Shown here piece by piece: positions 52,151 through 61,154 of a stretch of 64,000 nucleotides of DNA. The notes below the pieces were generated by a model. That model was given only the letters and a program-made list of their open reading frames with translations, made no database searches and had not been told where the DNA came from. This stretch comes from an uncultured Bacteroidales bacterium (GTDB lineage: Bacteria > Bacteroidota > Bacteroidia > Bacteroidales > CAIWKO01), in the NCBI GenBank assembly GCA_903913285.1, contig CAIWKO010000060.1, forward strand, positions 62,001 to 126,000, read 5' to 3'. The translations under genes were made by a program, and so were the position numbers. The stretch's first letter is position 1, and each line of letters starts with the position of its first letter.

Positions 52151-53119
52151 ATGGAAGATCAAAACATTTATTGGAGCGAAATGGAAAAAAGAATTGTTGG
52201 GTTGAAAAGTAACCCATTGTATTCGGCAGAAATAACCGGAACGGTTGCAACATTGGATTTTTTTACACGAGCTGAAGGCTATTTTAACGATAAGGTGAGC
52301 TGGCAACAGAAATTGGAAAAATCGTCGAAAGCGTATACGAAAGCAGGCGAGGCAAAGAAAGAGGAAGCCGCCCAGACTTTTAGTATTACGGCATCGGTAA
52401 TGAAATCGTATGGCGAAAAAATTGGTGATGCCGATTTGATAGGCCTGAAATTGCTGACATTTTCGAAATTGCATAAGGAAAGTGTTACTGCACAAATTGC
52501 TGATAATAATTATATTTTGGGTTTGATAGATGCTAATAAAGTTGCACTGGCAGATTATAAGATAGATGCAGCTTTTACGGCCAAGCTTGTTACGCTGAAC
52601 AAGGATCTTGACCTGCAGACAAAATTGCCGCTGGACGTGGTGAAGCAACATGCCAATGATAAGGTTCAGTATGAGGATATGGAGAATACTTCGAAGAAAT
52701 TTTATGATAAGGAGATGGACCCTTATATGAAAATTTATAAAATTACAGATATGGGTTTGTTTTTGGCTTATCTGGCGGCGCGGAAGGTGCGGCATCATCA
52801 TTTGAAACGAAAAGCGGTTGTGCCAGACCCGGAAACTATTACGGGAATACTGGAGTTGATGCTGCTGTTCAAAGCATCGATGGACCCGGCAGCAGGAGCC
52901 AGTTATGTGGTTACGGCACTGGGTATTTCGGATACGACGGATGAAGACGGGGAAGGCTATAATGACGAGTTGAAGCCCGGAACGTATCATGGAAAGATTT
53001 CGATGGACGGCTATAAGGATATTGAGTTTGATTTTACGATAGAAGCAGGAAAAACTACAGCGTTGCAGTTTTTGCTGGAAGTGGCTAATGTGGCTCCGAG
53101 CGGAACGCCGGGGAGTTGA
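52151..53119 (+). CDS. Cytosolic protein of unknown function next to repeat locus 3
   Basis: 322 residues, no signal peptide. Residues 1-215 are helical and charged (KVSWQQKLEKSSKAYTKAGEAKKEEAAQTF, TSKKFYDKEMDPYMKIYKITDMGLFLAYL). Residues about 215-262 contain a His/Lys-rich patch (ARKVRHHHLKRK), and 275-315 form a short beta domain (NDELKPGTYHGKISMDGYKDIEFDFTIEAGKT) of the carboxypeptidase-regulatory type. An equally long minus-strand frame (52133-52990) has a composition unlike a real protein and is rejected. Family not recognised. Confidence 0.75.
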   Translation: MEDQNIYWSEMEKRIVGLKSNPLYSAEITGTVATLDFFTRAEGYFNDKVSWQQKLEKSSKAYTKAGEAKKEEAAQTFSITASVMKSYGEKIGDADLIGLKLLTFSKLHKESVTAQIADNNYILGLIDANKVALADYKIDAAFTAKLVTLNKDLDLQTKLPLDVVKQHANDKVQYEDMENTSKKFYDKEMDPYMKIYKITDMGLFLAYLAARKVRHHHLKRKAVVPDPETITGILELMLLFKASMDPAAGASYVVTALGISDTTDEDGEGYNDELKPGTYHGKISMDGYKDIEFDFTIEAGKTTALQFLLEVANVAPSGTPGS

Positions 53120-53163
53120 TAGGCTTTTAGGCTATAGGCTGTAGACTTTTAGAAAAAAACGAT

Positions 53164-53307
53164 AGTGATAGTTTCACTTTGAGTGAAGCTATCACTTTAT
53201 AAAAATAAAAGTGGAGACCAGAAACCACTCGGATGAACAGAGTGATAGTTTCACTTTGAGTGAAGCTATCACTTTATAAAAGTAAATGTGGAAACCAGAT
53301 ACCACTT
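53164..53307. repeat. Tandem interspersed repeat, two copies with hairpins
   Basis: Copies start at 53164 and 53241, 77 bases apart. Each has the hairpin AGTGATAGTTTCACT, loop TTG, AGTGAAGCTATCACT, then TTATAAAA and a short dyad like AGTGGAGACCAGAAACCACT. Part of the second element recurs at 54280-54299. It precedes the T9SS cargo gene. Confidence 0.7.
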
Positions 53308-53340
53308 TAAAAAACGAAAAAAATTTAAAACTAAAAAGCC

Positions 53341-54246
53341 ATGAAAAAAATCTACTTTTTGTTTTTGTTATTTTTTCTAACAGGCATTATCAGCCTCAAA
53401 GCACAAACCCAGTTGCCCAATCCGGATTTTGAAAATTGGGTATCAAGTATTTCTGCTTATAGGCCGCTTAACTATTTTACTGTCGACACCCTGGGCTTAC
53501 ATAGCTGTTTTAAGTCTACCGACATGCATGGAGGCACTTTTGCTGCAAAGCTTAGATCGCTTGACACGACTATCCTTATTACTCTGCATATAAAGCTTCC
53601 TGGAATAGCAACTCTTGGTAGGCCAAGGTTGAGCGGAAGCAATTTATCCCAATTGTCCATTGATGAAGGAATTCCATTCACCGACAAGCCCGATGATTTC
53701 ATAGGATATTATAAATATAGGCCCATAAACACCGATACAATGAGTGTATTTATTTATTTCTGGCGTTATAATGCAGTGCTTCAAAGAAAAGATACCATGG
53801 GCAAAGCAACTTTTAGCAATTCTGCCACCATCAATACATATACCATGTTTGATATGCCTATACAATGGAATACCTCTTATAGCGGGTCGCCCGATTCGAT
53901 GAATCTAATTTTACTGGCTTCGCATACCGTGCAAAACCACACCTATGCCTATTTCGATGATTTTAGTTTCTATTATGATCCCTTTGCTGCCATTGCCACC
54001 AACTCAGGCAATCTTATTGCCAGAGTTTATCCCAATCCGGTAAAAGATATTTTTACAGTTGAATTGCCTGAATTAAGAAGTGAATCCAACGTATGTTTAT
54101 TTAACCTGCAAGGGCAGCTTCTTATTATGCAAACAATATATCAGCAAAAAACAGAAATAGACATAAACAGCCTGGCAAAAGGTGTTTATATAATAAAGGT
54201 CTTCAATGGAGAGGGTGTTGAGGTTATAAAGTTTGTGAAAGATTAA
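53341..54246 (+). CDS. Exported protein with type IX secretion sorting domain
   Basis: 301 residues. A signal peptide (MKKIYFLFLLFFLTGIISLKAQ) is followed by a central beta-sandwich region (LPNPDFENWVSSISAYRPLNYF..., resembling a carbohydrate-binding PCMD-type domain), then a type A sorting tail. The tail contains VYPNPVKDIFTVELPE, SNVCLFNLQGQLLIMQTI, LAKGVYIIKVFNGEGVEVIKFVKD. It should be surface-exposed or released by the type IX system. Interspersed repeats lie directly upstream. Confidence 0.85.
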   Translation: MKKIYFLFLLFFLTGIISLKAQTQLPNPDFENWVSSISAYRPLNYFTVDTLGLHSCFKSTDMHGGTFAAKLRSLDTTILITLHIKLPGIATLGRPRLSGSNLSQLSIDEGIPFTDKPDDFIGYYKYRPINTDTMSVFIYFWRYNAVLQRKDTMGKATFSNSATINTYTMFDMPIQWNTSYSGSPDSMNLILLASHTVQNHTYAYFDDFSFYYDPFAAIATNSGNLIARVYPNPVKDIFTVELPELRSESNVCLFNLQGQLLIMQTIYQQKTEIDINSLAKGVYIIKVFNGEGVEVIKFVKD

Positions 54247-54279
54247 TTATCCTGATTGATATTATTGAAATAAAATAAT

Positions 54280-54299
54280 GTGGAGACCAGAAACCACTT
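54280..54299. repeat. Third copy of the AGTGG...CCACTT element
   Basis: GTGGAGACCAGAAACCACTT, matching the second half of the 53164 repeats, followed by the same A-rich run. It precedes the lipoprotein gene at 54363. Confidence 0.65.
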
Positions 54300-54362
54300 A
54301 AAAAAACGAAAAAAAAAACTTAAAAGTGCAGTGTCAGCACGATAATCATTGACAATAAAAAT

Positions 54363-54842
54363 ATGAAAAAAATTACAATTATGTCGCTATTTTTAGCATT
54401 TAGTGTTTTAATGATTCAGTCGTGCAAGAAAAAAGAAGCAGCTTGCTCAAATATCGGAACCGCTGTTAATATCGGAAGTACAGTAGGTGGAGCTTTTAAT
54501 GTAGGTGTTAGTCCCTTCTTAAAATGTACTTTTGATGATCAAACGTATCAGCAATATTATGATAATTTAAATTTTGATAATACAACTCTTAATTTTTCTT
54601 GTAGTAGCCCCTATACTCATGAGGCATCATCTTGGGGTTATTCTACTGTAATAGGTGCTATTATGGATGTAGGTGAACAAAGTTGTCCTTCTTTAATTTC
54701 CGGAACACCATCATCTGCCACATACGTTGCGTATGTGGAGGGACATGGATATATTTGCAATTATGTAGATGGGCATTCTGTGAAGTTTACTGCAGGAAAA
54801 TATAGCGGAGGGAGTGTTACAGTAAATTATATTTGGCAATAA
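54363..54842 (+). CDS. Small lipoprotein of unknown function
   Basis: 159 residues. Lipoprotein signal MKKITIMSLFLAFSVLMIQSC followed by KKKEAACSN. The mature part is rich in Ser/Thr/Gly/Asn with several Cys (CSNIGTAVNIGS, CTFDDQTYQQYYDNLNF), beta-type. No similarity recognised. Interspersed repeat elements flank it on the 5' side. Confidence 0.7.
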   Translation: MKKITIMSLFLAFSVLMIQSCKKKEAACSNIGTAVNIGSTVGGAFNVGVSPFLKCTFDDQTYQQYYDNLNFDNTTLNFSCSSPYTHEASSWGYSTVIGAIMDVGEQSCPSLISGTPSSATYVAYVEGHGYICNYVDGHSVKFTAGKYSGGSVTVNYIWQ

Positions 54843-54946
54843 AAGTAAAAAAGTCCGTATGAATATCTTTTAATACTGCTAAAACCGAAAAGGTTTCGTG
54901 CAGTTCGTTCTTTTTAACATTAGTTATTAATTAAAACACAAACCCT

Positions 54947-55552
54947 ATGAAAAAAATATTTTTAGTTCTGGTCGGATTTTTAATTCTGAATACACTCCAT
55001 GCGCAGGATGTGATTTTTAAAAAGAACGGGGATGAGATCAGTGCAAAGATTCAGGAAGTGGGAGTCACCGAAATTAAATACAAAAAGGCCGATAATCCCG
55101 ACGGGCCTCTTTTTTCGATAATGAAAACAGATGTGTTCATGATCAAATTCGAAAACGGCACAAAAGAAGTTATCAATTCACAGGTAACCACAAATACACC
55201 AACAAGCACTATTGTTACCCCGGCTCAACCGACAACTCCGCAAAAAGTAACTGTTATTATTTATCGCAAAAATACGCGCGTGGGAGTGTTCGTAACCTAC
55301 GATGTATTTGCCAACGAAAAGTATCTGACCGATGTGTCGAATAACACTTACTTTTCAACTCAGTTAGATGAAGGCGTTGTAACATTTACGGCCCAAACCG
55401 ACCAAAAAATCACCCAAACCATAAATCTGGTTGCGGGCAACACCTATTATCTGCGATGCGGAGTTAATACCGGAATGTGGGTTGGAATACCTTCACTGGA
55501 GTTTGTTCCCGAAAATACGGGAATACAGGAAACATCACGGATTCGCCATTAA
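54947..55552 (+). CDS. Exported protein with KNG domain and DUF2846-like C-terminus
   Basis: 201 residues. A signal peptide (MKKIFLVLVGFLILNTLHAQ) is followed by DVIFKKNGDEISAKIQEVGVTEIKYKKADNPDGPLFSIMKTDVFMIKFENGTKEV, a domain related to the N-terminus of the 16009 gene. The C-terminal half (VGVFVTYDVFANEKYLTDVSNNTYFSTQLDEGVVTFTAQ, NLVAGNTYYLRCG) resembles DUF2846. Envelope-associated; function unknown. Confidence 0.7.
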   Translation: MKKIFLVLVGFLILNTLHAQDVIFKKNGDEISAKIQEVGVTEIKYKKADNPDGPLFSIMKTDVFMIKFENGTKEVINSQVTTNTPTSTIVTPAQPTTPQKVTVIIYRKNTRVGVFVTYDVFANEKYLTDVSNNTYFSTQLDEGVVTFTAQTDQKITQTINLVAGNTYYLRCGVNTGMWVGIPSLEFVPENTGIQETSRIRH

Positions 55553-55730
55553 ATTTTATTAATAAAAATAATGGCTGAAGCCAGAGTTGGTTTCTATTCG
55601 AAAGGTTAATCTTTATTATCAATCATGAATAATGTATTTAAAAATGAAAAATCATAACATCCACAGATGGTTCGGGTCGCAATCCTCGAAAATATAAATT
55701 ATTAATTAATTTACACTAACAAAAAATATT

Positions 55731-56348
55731 ATGAACTATCAATCACCTTCGTCAAAAAACAAAGCAATAATAATTTTAAATCAATTTGATCATTTAATCT
55801 CGGTTTCATTCATTTTTGTTGGTGTATTTTTTTTCTGTTCTTTTTTTACTCTTAAATGCTCAAGGCAAGATATTGTAACAATAAAGGGATATGAATTTAT
55901 TACAGGGGTAAACATGAAAGAAAAAGTTGATAAAGGAATTTATCCTGATTTATTTAAACAAGATGAAAATAAAAGTACTACTGAAAGCAAATTGCAAACT
56001 GACAATGAGGAAGTAAAACCTAATTATTGGGCTATTATTGCTGCTGGTGCTGCTATATTAGGCATAATTTTATCGATAGCTATGGGTAGTAAAAAGAAAT
56101 ACTATGGAGTATTAATATTTCTTGGCATAATTGGCATTATAGGTTTGTTTTTATTACATTATTTTCTAGGTGATGGTTTAAAACAAAAGCAAGGAGAATT
56201 ATTTAATGTCTTTGAGATAGAGATCAATTATGGTTACTGGGGTGCTATAGGCGGCTTTTGTTTGGCAACAATTGTTAGTTTTATTTGTAATATAATTTAT
56301 AAAGCCAATTTGCATAAAGAAATAGTTATCGAAGAGAATTCAGAATAA
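55731..56348 (+). CDS. Membrane protein of unknown function
   Basis: 205 residues with four or so hydrophobic helices (about 24-46, 99-117, 124-147, 168-193) and an acidic linker (about 75-95). Its AT-rich composition is unlike that of its neighbours. No family recognised. Followed by a terminator. Confidence 0.65.
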   Translation: MNYQSPSSKNKAIIILNQFDHLISVSFIFVGVFFFCSFFTLKCSRQDIVTIKGYEFITGVNMKEKVDKGIYPDLFKQDENKSTTESKLQTDNEEVKPNYWAIIAAGAAILGIILSIAMGSKKKYYGVLIFLGIIGIIGLFLLHYFLGDGLKQKQGELFNVFEIEINYGYWGAIGGFCLATIVSFICNIIYKANLHKEIVIEENSE

Positions 56349-56363
56349 AATAATTAACCAAAA

Positions 56364-56392
56364 AGTCTGTCCAATCCGGCAGGCTTTTTTTT
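56364..56392 (+). terminator. Terminator between convergent genes
   Basis: AGTCTGTC, loop CAATCC, GGCAGGCT, T8. Eight pairs with two wobbles. Confidence 0.65.
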
Positions 56393-56416
56393 CCCTTACC
56401 TCTTACCTATTACCTT

Positions 56417-57658
56417 TCACCACTTTCCCGCCACCTCTTTCGGGTAGCACAAAAAATACTTCCTGATGATTCTCGAAAGCAGTTCCGTGTTGATCTGATC
56501 CGAGCTTTGGGTGATATCTTCCGTTCGGCCGTCGCGGTGCAGCATCGAAATTTTGTCGAATGCGGGGTTGTAGGCATTGTTGGCCACCTCGTCCGAAAAC
56601 ACGAAACTTTCGGCTTCGTCCGTGGTGAGGTCATAAAACTTCATGGTTTTCGATTTTAGGTCGCCGATATAGCCCGCATCGAAGGGCATACTCTGAATTT
56701 CTATTTTCATCAGGTTGCGGTTCACCAGCTTTTGGCTGAGCAGCCTCAGCACCTTGTCTGTGGAGCGCATCCACATCTTGACGGCAAAAAACACGTCGTA
56801 GTCGTCCAGTTGGGCAAACACACCGAGCAAATCGGGCCTTTCGATGAAATCGTGTTCCACGAAACGGTTTTTCAAAAAGGTTTCGAGGGCGGGGCTGGCA
56901 AAAACGTTTTCGCCGCGTTCGGCCAGAAGTTTGGCGCGATTGAGGATGCGGATGAGCAGATGTTCGGCCGAGAGCACGGTTTTGTGGAGATAGACCTGCC
57001 AATACATGAGCCTGCGCGCCACGATAAATTTTTCGATGGAATAGATGCCTTTGATGTCGACCACCACCTCGTCGCGGTGCACGTTGAGCATTTTGATGAT
57101 GCGGTCGGTTGAAATTACGCCTTCGGAAACGCCCGTGAAAAAGCTGTCGCGCATCAGGTAGTCGAGCCTGTCGACATCGAGTTGCGAAGCCACCAACTGA
57201 TGGAGAAACTTTTTGGGATGGCGGTTGTCGAAAATATCGGCGGCCATCAGCAGGCGGTCGCCATAGATGGCGTTGAGGCGCTCGATGAAAAACAGGGAAA
57301 GGCGCTCGTGGGAAATGGCCGAAACCAGGGTATGCTCCAAAGCGTGAGAAAAAGGCCCGTGACCGATATCGTGCAACAAAATGGCGAGCAGGAGGCTCTG
57401 CTGTTCGTCGTCGCTGATGGCGATTTCTTTCAGCTTAAGCATTTCAACCGCCTGGCTCATCAGATGCATGGCTCCCAAAGCATGCTGAAAGCGCGAATGG
57501 CTTGCACCGGGATAAACCATATAGGTAAGGCCAAGTTGTTTTATATAGCGCAGGCGTTGAAAATAGGGATGTTCGATGATATCGAAAATGAAATCGTTGG
57601 GGATGGTAATAAAACCATGCACGGGGTCGTTAATGATTTTTCTTTTATTATGAACCAC
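56417..57658 (-). CDS. HD-domain phosphohydrolase, dGTPase-like
   Basis: 413 residues. The HD motif is HDIGHGPFSHALEHTL with upstream H in SRFQHALGAMHLM. The dGTPase/SAMHD1-like organisation includes RLRYIKQLGLTYMVYPGASHSRFQHALG. These enzymes hydrolyse dNTPs or related nucleotides. It is divergent from porX, which starts 93 bases away. Confidence 0.88.
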   Translation of the reverse strand: MVHNKRKIINDPVHGFITIPNDFIFDIIEHPYFQRLRYIKQLGLTYMVYPGASHSRFQHALGAMHLMSQAVEMLKLKEIAISDDEQQSLLLAILLHDIGHGPFSHALEHTLVSAISHERLSLFFIERLNAIYGDRLLMAADIFDNRHPKKFLHQLVASQLDVDRLDYLMRDSFFTGVSEGVISTDRIIKMLNVHRDEVVVDIKGIYSIEKFIVARRLMYWQVYLHKTVLSAEHLLIRILNRAKLLAERGENVFASPALETFLKNRFVEHDFIERPDLLGVFAQLDDYDVFFAVKMWMRSTDKVLRLLSQKLVNRNLMKIEIQSMPFDAGYIGDLKSKTMKFYDLTTDEAESFVFSDEVANNAYNPAFDKISMLHRDGRTEDITQSSDQINTELLSRIIRKYFLCYPKEVAGKW

Positions 57659-57677
57659 AAAAAGGCTGTATTATGTG

Positions 57678-57685
57678 TATCTTTG
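57678..57685 (+). promoter_or_regulatory. -7 element of porX
   Basis: TATCTTTG, 65 bases before the ATG at 57751; no TTG at the ideal -33. Confidence 0.5.
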
Positions 57686-57750
57686 TATTAAATTATGAGT
57701 TCAATATTACGCATTTTTTGCGCAATAAACTTTAAAAAAATAAGGCGATT

Positions 57751-59304
57751 ATGAGTAAAGTTCGAATTTTGTGGGTGGACGATGAAATTGATCTGTTGAA
57801 ACCACATATTTTATTTCTGCAGGAAAAAGGTTACGAAGTTGTTACTTCAAACAATGGCGACGAGGGCCTCGACCTGATAAACGAAAGCAATTTTGATATT
57901 ATATTTCTCGACGAGAACATGCCCGGCATTTCGGGTCTGGAAACCCTCACACAGATACGCAACAACTTCCCGAATTTGCCCGTGGTGATGATCACCAAAA
58001 ACGACCAGGAACATACCATGGAAGATGCCATCGGGTCGAGCATTTCGGACTACCTGATAAAACCCGTTAACCCCAACCAGATATTGTTGTGCCTGAAAAA
58101 GAACCTGGAGAACAAACGTCTGGTGAGCGAAAAAACAACTCAGGCTTATCAGCAGGAATTCCGCAGTATCGGCATGGAACTGTCGAACCGCTTATCGCAC
58201 ACTGAATGGAAAGATATCTATAAAAAACTCACGCGTTGGGAACTCGAACTCGAAAAATCGGACGACCAGTCGATGAATGATGTGTTGCTGATTCAAAAAT
58301 CGGAAGCCAACAGCATGTTCGCGAAATTTTACGAAAACAACTACATCAACTGGATAAACGGCAAAAACACCGATGCCCCTGTGCTTTCGCATACCTTGTT
58401 TAAAGAAAAGATATTTCCGAATATGGATAATGAAACCCCATTATTCGTAATACTTATCGATAACCTGCGCTACGACCAGTGGAAGATGATACAACCCGTG
58501 ATAGAAGAATATTACAGGGTTCAGGACGACGATTTATTTTACAGCATTTTGCCTTCGGCCACGCAATATTCGCGCAATGGAATATTTGGGGGATTACTGC
58601 CATCTGAAATTGCACGAAAATATCCGAAACTTTGGGTAGACGAAGACGACGAAGGCACCAAAAACCAATTCGAAGGCGAACTGTTGACCGAACTTTTGAA
58701 ACGTTATGGCAAAGACATAAAATTTAACTACACGAAAATATTAAACATCGCTGCCGGGAAGAAATACGTGGAGAATTTGCCGAATATAGCTTCGAATAAA
58801 TTGAATGTGCTGGTGTATAATTTCGTGGATATGTTATCGCACGCCCGAACCGAAATGGAAGTGATACGCGAGCTGGCCGACGACGAATCGGCTTATCGTT
58901 CCATTACCTTATCGTGGATCAAACATTCGCCTTTGCTCGAAGTTATCAAATACATTTCAGAGTTGAAAGCCAATCTCATTATCACCACCGACCACGGAAG
59001 TGTGAAAGTGACCAATCCCGTTAAGATCGTTGGAGACAAAAACACGAACACCAATCTTAGATATAAATTCGGGCGGGCATTAAGCTATAGCAAAAAAGAT
59101 GTTTTTGAAGCCCGCAATCCCGAAGAAATTTTTCTGCCGAGATTTAATGTAAGCACTTCGTATGTTTTCTGCCGTTCGAACGATTTTTTCGCGTATCCTA
59201 ACAACTTCCACTATTATGTGAATTATTATAAAAACACGTTTCAGCATGGCGGTATTTCGATGGAAGAAATATTGATTCCCATAATTTTCTTAAACCCGAA
59301 ATAA
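57751..59304 (+). CDS. porX: PorX: response regulator fused to a PglZ/alkaline-phosphatase-like effector
   Basis: 517 residues. The receiver domain has KVRILWVDDEIDLLKPHILFLQEKGYEVVTSNNGD, phospho-Asp in IIFLDENMPG and Lys in DYLIKPVNPNQ. A linker follows (about 125-220). The C-terminal alkaline-phosphatase-superfamily domain starts LFVILIDNLRYDQWKMIQPV and includes ITTDHGSVKVTNP. PorX with kinase PorY controls type IX secretion genes in P. gingivalis, and cyclic oligonucleotide hydrolysis has been reported for it. Its operon continues with tsaE and ald. Confidence 0.95.
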   Translation: MSKVRILWVDDEIDLLKPHILFLQEKGYEVVTSNNGDEGLDLINESNFDIIFLDENMPGISGLETLTQIRNNFPNLPVVMITKNDQEHTMEDAIGSSISDYLIKPVNPNQILLCLKKNLENKRLVSEKTTQAYQQEFRSIGMELSNRLSHTEWKDIYKKLTRWELELEKSDDQSMNDVLLIQKSEANSMFAKFYENNYINWINGKNTDAPVLSHTLFKEKIFPNMDNETPLFVILIDNLRYDQWKMIQPVIEEYYRVQDDDLFYSILPSATQYSRNGIFGGLLPSEIARKYPKLWVDEDDEGTKNQFEGELLTELLKRYGKDIKFNYTKILNIAAGKKYVENLPNIASNKLNVLVYNFVDMLSHARTEMEVIRELADDESAYRSITLSWIKHSPLLEVIKYISELKANLIITTDHGSVKVTNPVKIVGDKNTNTNLRYKFGRALSYSKKDVFEARNPEEIFLPRFNVSTSYVFCRSNDFFAYPNNFHYYVNYYKNTFQHGGISMEEILIPIIFLNPK

Positions 59305-59733
59305 ATGTCCGGTAAAATGGTCTGTAAAACTGTTAACGAATTACAACAGATTGCCGAAACAATTCTCACCCAATTTCCCGATGAACGTATCTTTATTTTC
59401 AAAGGAGAACTTGGAGCCGGCAAAACAACGCTCATCAAAGCCTTTTGCAGAGATTTGCAGGTAAGCGACCCAACCAACAGCCCCTCGTTTGCCATTGTGA
59501 ACGAATACGACACCAAAGCAGGACTAAAACTTTTCCATTTCGATTTTTACCGGTTGAAAAAACTTGAAGAAGCATATGACATTGGCTATGAAGAGTACTT
59601 TTACAGCGGTGATTATTGTTTTATTGAATGGCCGGAGCTGGTTATGGACATCCTACCCGAATCGTATGTTGAGATCGAAATAGAATGGAACCTGATTGAT
59701 GATACCCGAAACATTTCTTTTGCAAAAAAATGA
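59305..59733 (+). CDS. tsaE: tRNA threonylcarbamoyladenosine biosynthesis ATPase TsaE
   Basis: 142 residues. P-loop KGELGAGKTTLIKAF, then PTNSPSFAIVNEYDTK, LFHFDFYRLKKLEEAYDIGYEEYF, FIEWPEL. It assists t6A modification of ANN-decoding tRNAs with TsaB and TsaD. The ATG directly follows the porX stop, so it is translationally close to it. This association of porX with tsaE and ald is common in Bacteroidota as far as I recall. Confidence 0.93.
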   Translation: MSGKMVCKTVNELQQIAETILTQFPDERIFIFKGELGAGKTTLIKAFCRDLQVSDPTNSPSFAIVNEYDTKAGLKLFHFDFYRLKKLEEAYDIGYEEYFYSGDYCFIEWPELVMDILPESYVEIEIEWNLIDDTRNISFAKK

Positions 59734-59779
59734 CAGCGGATTAAATTTTTTACTAATTTTATAGTATCAAAATTCTATC

Positions 59780-61000
59780 ATGGATTCAAAAAAGAATTTT
59801 ATAAAATTTTCGTATTCCGAACAGTTCGTCACGCAACCCGAAACGCTTGAAATAAAGAAACAACGAGCACAATTTTCCATTGGAGTTCCGAAAGAGATCT
59901 CATTTCAGGAAACCCGCATCGGTTTGGTTCCCGAAGCTGTTGCAATGCTTGTGAACAATGGTCATAAAATTATTATCGAATCAAATGCCGGCAAAGCTGC
60001 TCATTTTCCCGACAACGAATATATAGATGCAGGAGCTCAGATAGTATATTCATCGGCGGAAGTCTACCAATCGGATATCATCATCAAAGTTGCACCGCCT
60101 ATCCTTTCGGAATTAGAAAAACTCAAAAACAGATCAACACTGTTCTCTGCTTTAAATTTACCGGGTCAGTCGGAGGAGTACTTTAAACGATTAATTCAAA
60201 AAAAAATAACGGCAATTTCGTACGAGCATATTAAAGACAAAACAAATTCATTTCCGGTGATTCGTTCACTGAGCGAAATTGTCGGAAATACTGCCGTTCT
60301 TATTGCTGCTGAATATTTAAGCAGCGTAGAATATGGGAAAGGGAAAAGCCTGGGTGGTTTTTCCGGTATAACACCAGCCGAGGTTGTTATTATTGGAGCC
60401 GGTACTATTGGCGAATTTGCGACCAGAGCAGCTTTAGGTATGGGAGCTTTTGTGAAAGTTTTTGATAATTCTATCTTCAAATTACGCAGCATTCAAAATA
60501 AGTTGAACGAAAGATTATATACTTCAATCATTCAACAAAAAATTCTCGCCAAAGCCTTAAGAACAGCTGATGTTGTTATTTGCGCTATTCATTCGGTCAA
60601 TGATCAGGCACCATGTGTAATATCCGAAGATATGGTAAAAGAAATGCCTTATGGATCAATAATAATTGATGTAAGTATTGTAAATGGCGGCTGTTGCGAA
60701 ACATCGCACGTAACGAATCACACGCATCCTGTTTTTAAGAAACATGGAGTCACACATTATTGCATTCCAAACATTTCCTCAAAAGTTCCGCACACTGCGT
60801 CATATGCCTTAAGCAACTTCTTTGCACCTATTATTCTGCAAATAGCAGATGAAGGAGGAATTAATAATTTCTTAAAAAACAATCAGGGGGTAAGAAGAGG
60901 AACTTATCTTTATAATGGAGTTTTAACTAACAAATATATCAGCGATTTATTCACTATTCCTTTTCAGGATATAGATTTGTTAATGTTCCCGCTTCATTAA
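59780..61000 (+). CDS. ald: Alanine dehydrogenase family protein
   Basis: 406 residues, AlaDH/PNT fold: GVPKEISFQETRIGLVPEAVAMLVNNGHKI, the NAD-binding Rossmann motif VVIIGAGTIGEFATRAALGMG, and DVSIVNGGCCETS. Alanine dehydrogenase oxidises L-alanine to pyruvate, and the fold is shared with saccharopine dehydrogenase. The Bacteroidota branch found next to porX carries a 25-residue N-terminal extension, seen here. Substrate is inferred. Confidence 0.85.
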   Translation: MDSKKNFIKFSYSEQFVTQPETLEIKKQRAQFSIGVPKEISFQETRIGLVPEAVAMLVNNGHKIIIESNAGKAAHFPDNEYIDAGAQIVYSSAEVYQSDIIIKVAPPILSELEKLKNRSTLFSALNLPGQSEEYFKRLIQKKITAISYEHIKDKTNSFPVIRSLSEIVGNTAVLIAAEYLSSVEYGKGKSLGGFSGITPAEVVIIGAGTIGEFATRAALGMGAFVKVFDNSIFKLRSIQNKLNERLYTSIIQQKILAKALRTADVVICAIHSVNDQAPCVISEDMVKEMPYGSIIIDVSIVNGGCCETSHVTNHTHPVFKKHGVTHYCIPNISSKVPHTASYALSNFFAPIILQIADEGGINNFLKNNQGVRRGTYLYNGVLTNKYISDLFTIPFQDIDLLMFPLH

Positions 61001-61115
61001 TTTATCCTGTCGTTAATTCGCATTTTTTAACAATGCTATTTTCTTCGTTTATAACAATATTCAGCTTTAGGCAATAGGCAATACTTATTATTTATAACGT
61101 AAATTTTTTTTTTAT

Positions 61116-61145
61116 TTGTTGAGAATAAAGAAATTATTAACTTTG
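61116..61145 (+). promoter_or_regulatory. lpxC/fabZ-lpxA promoter
   Basis: TTG (61116-61118), 19 bases, TAACTTTG (61138-61145), consensus spacing. The start codon follows only nine bases after the -7 element, so the mRNA is nearly leaderless. It also shows that the in-frame TTG at 61116 is promoter, not start codon. Confidence 0.8.
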
Positions 61146-61154
61146 CCGACCGTT

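Noticed and set aside
52133-52990. 285-codon minus-strand frame opposite the 52151 gene
   Set aside because: Rich in Cys/His/Ile/Phe with no domain, while the plus frame has a plausible protein composition.
61116-61154. TTG start of lpxC-fabZ
   Set aside because: It is the -33 TTG of the promoter; ATG 61155 gives the standard LpxC N-terminus.
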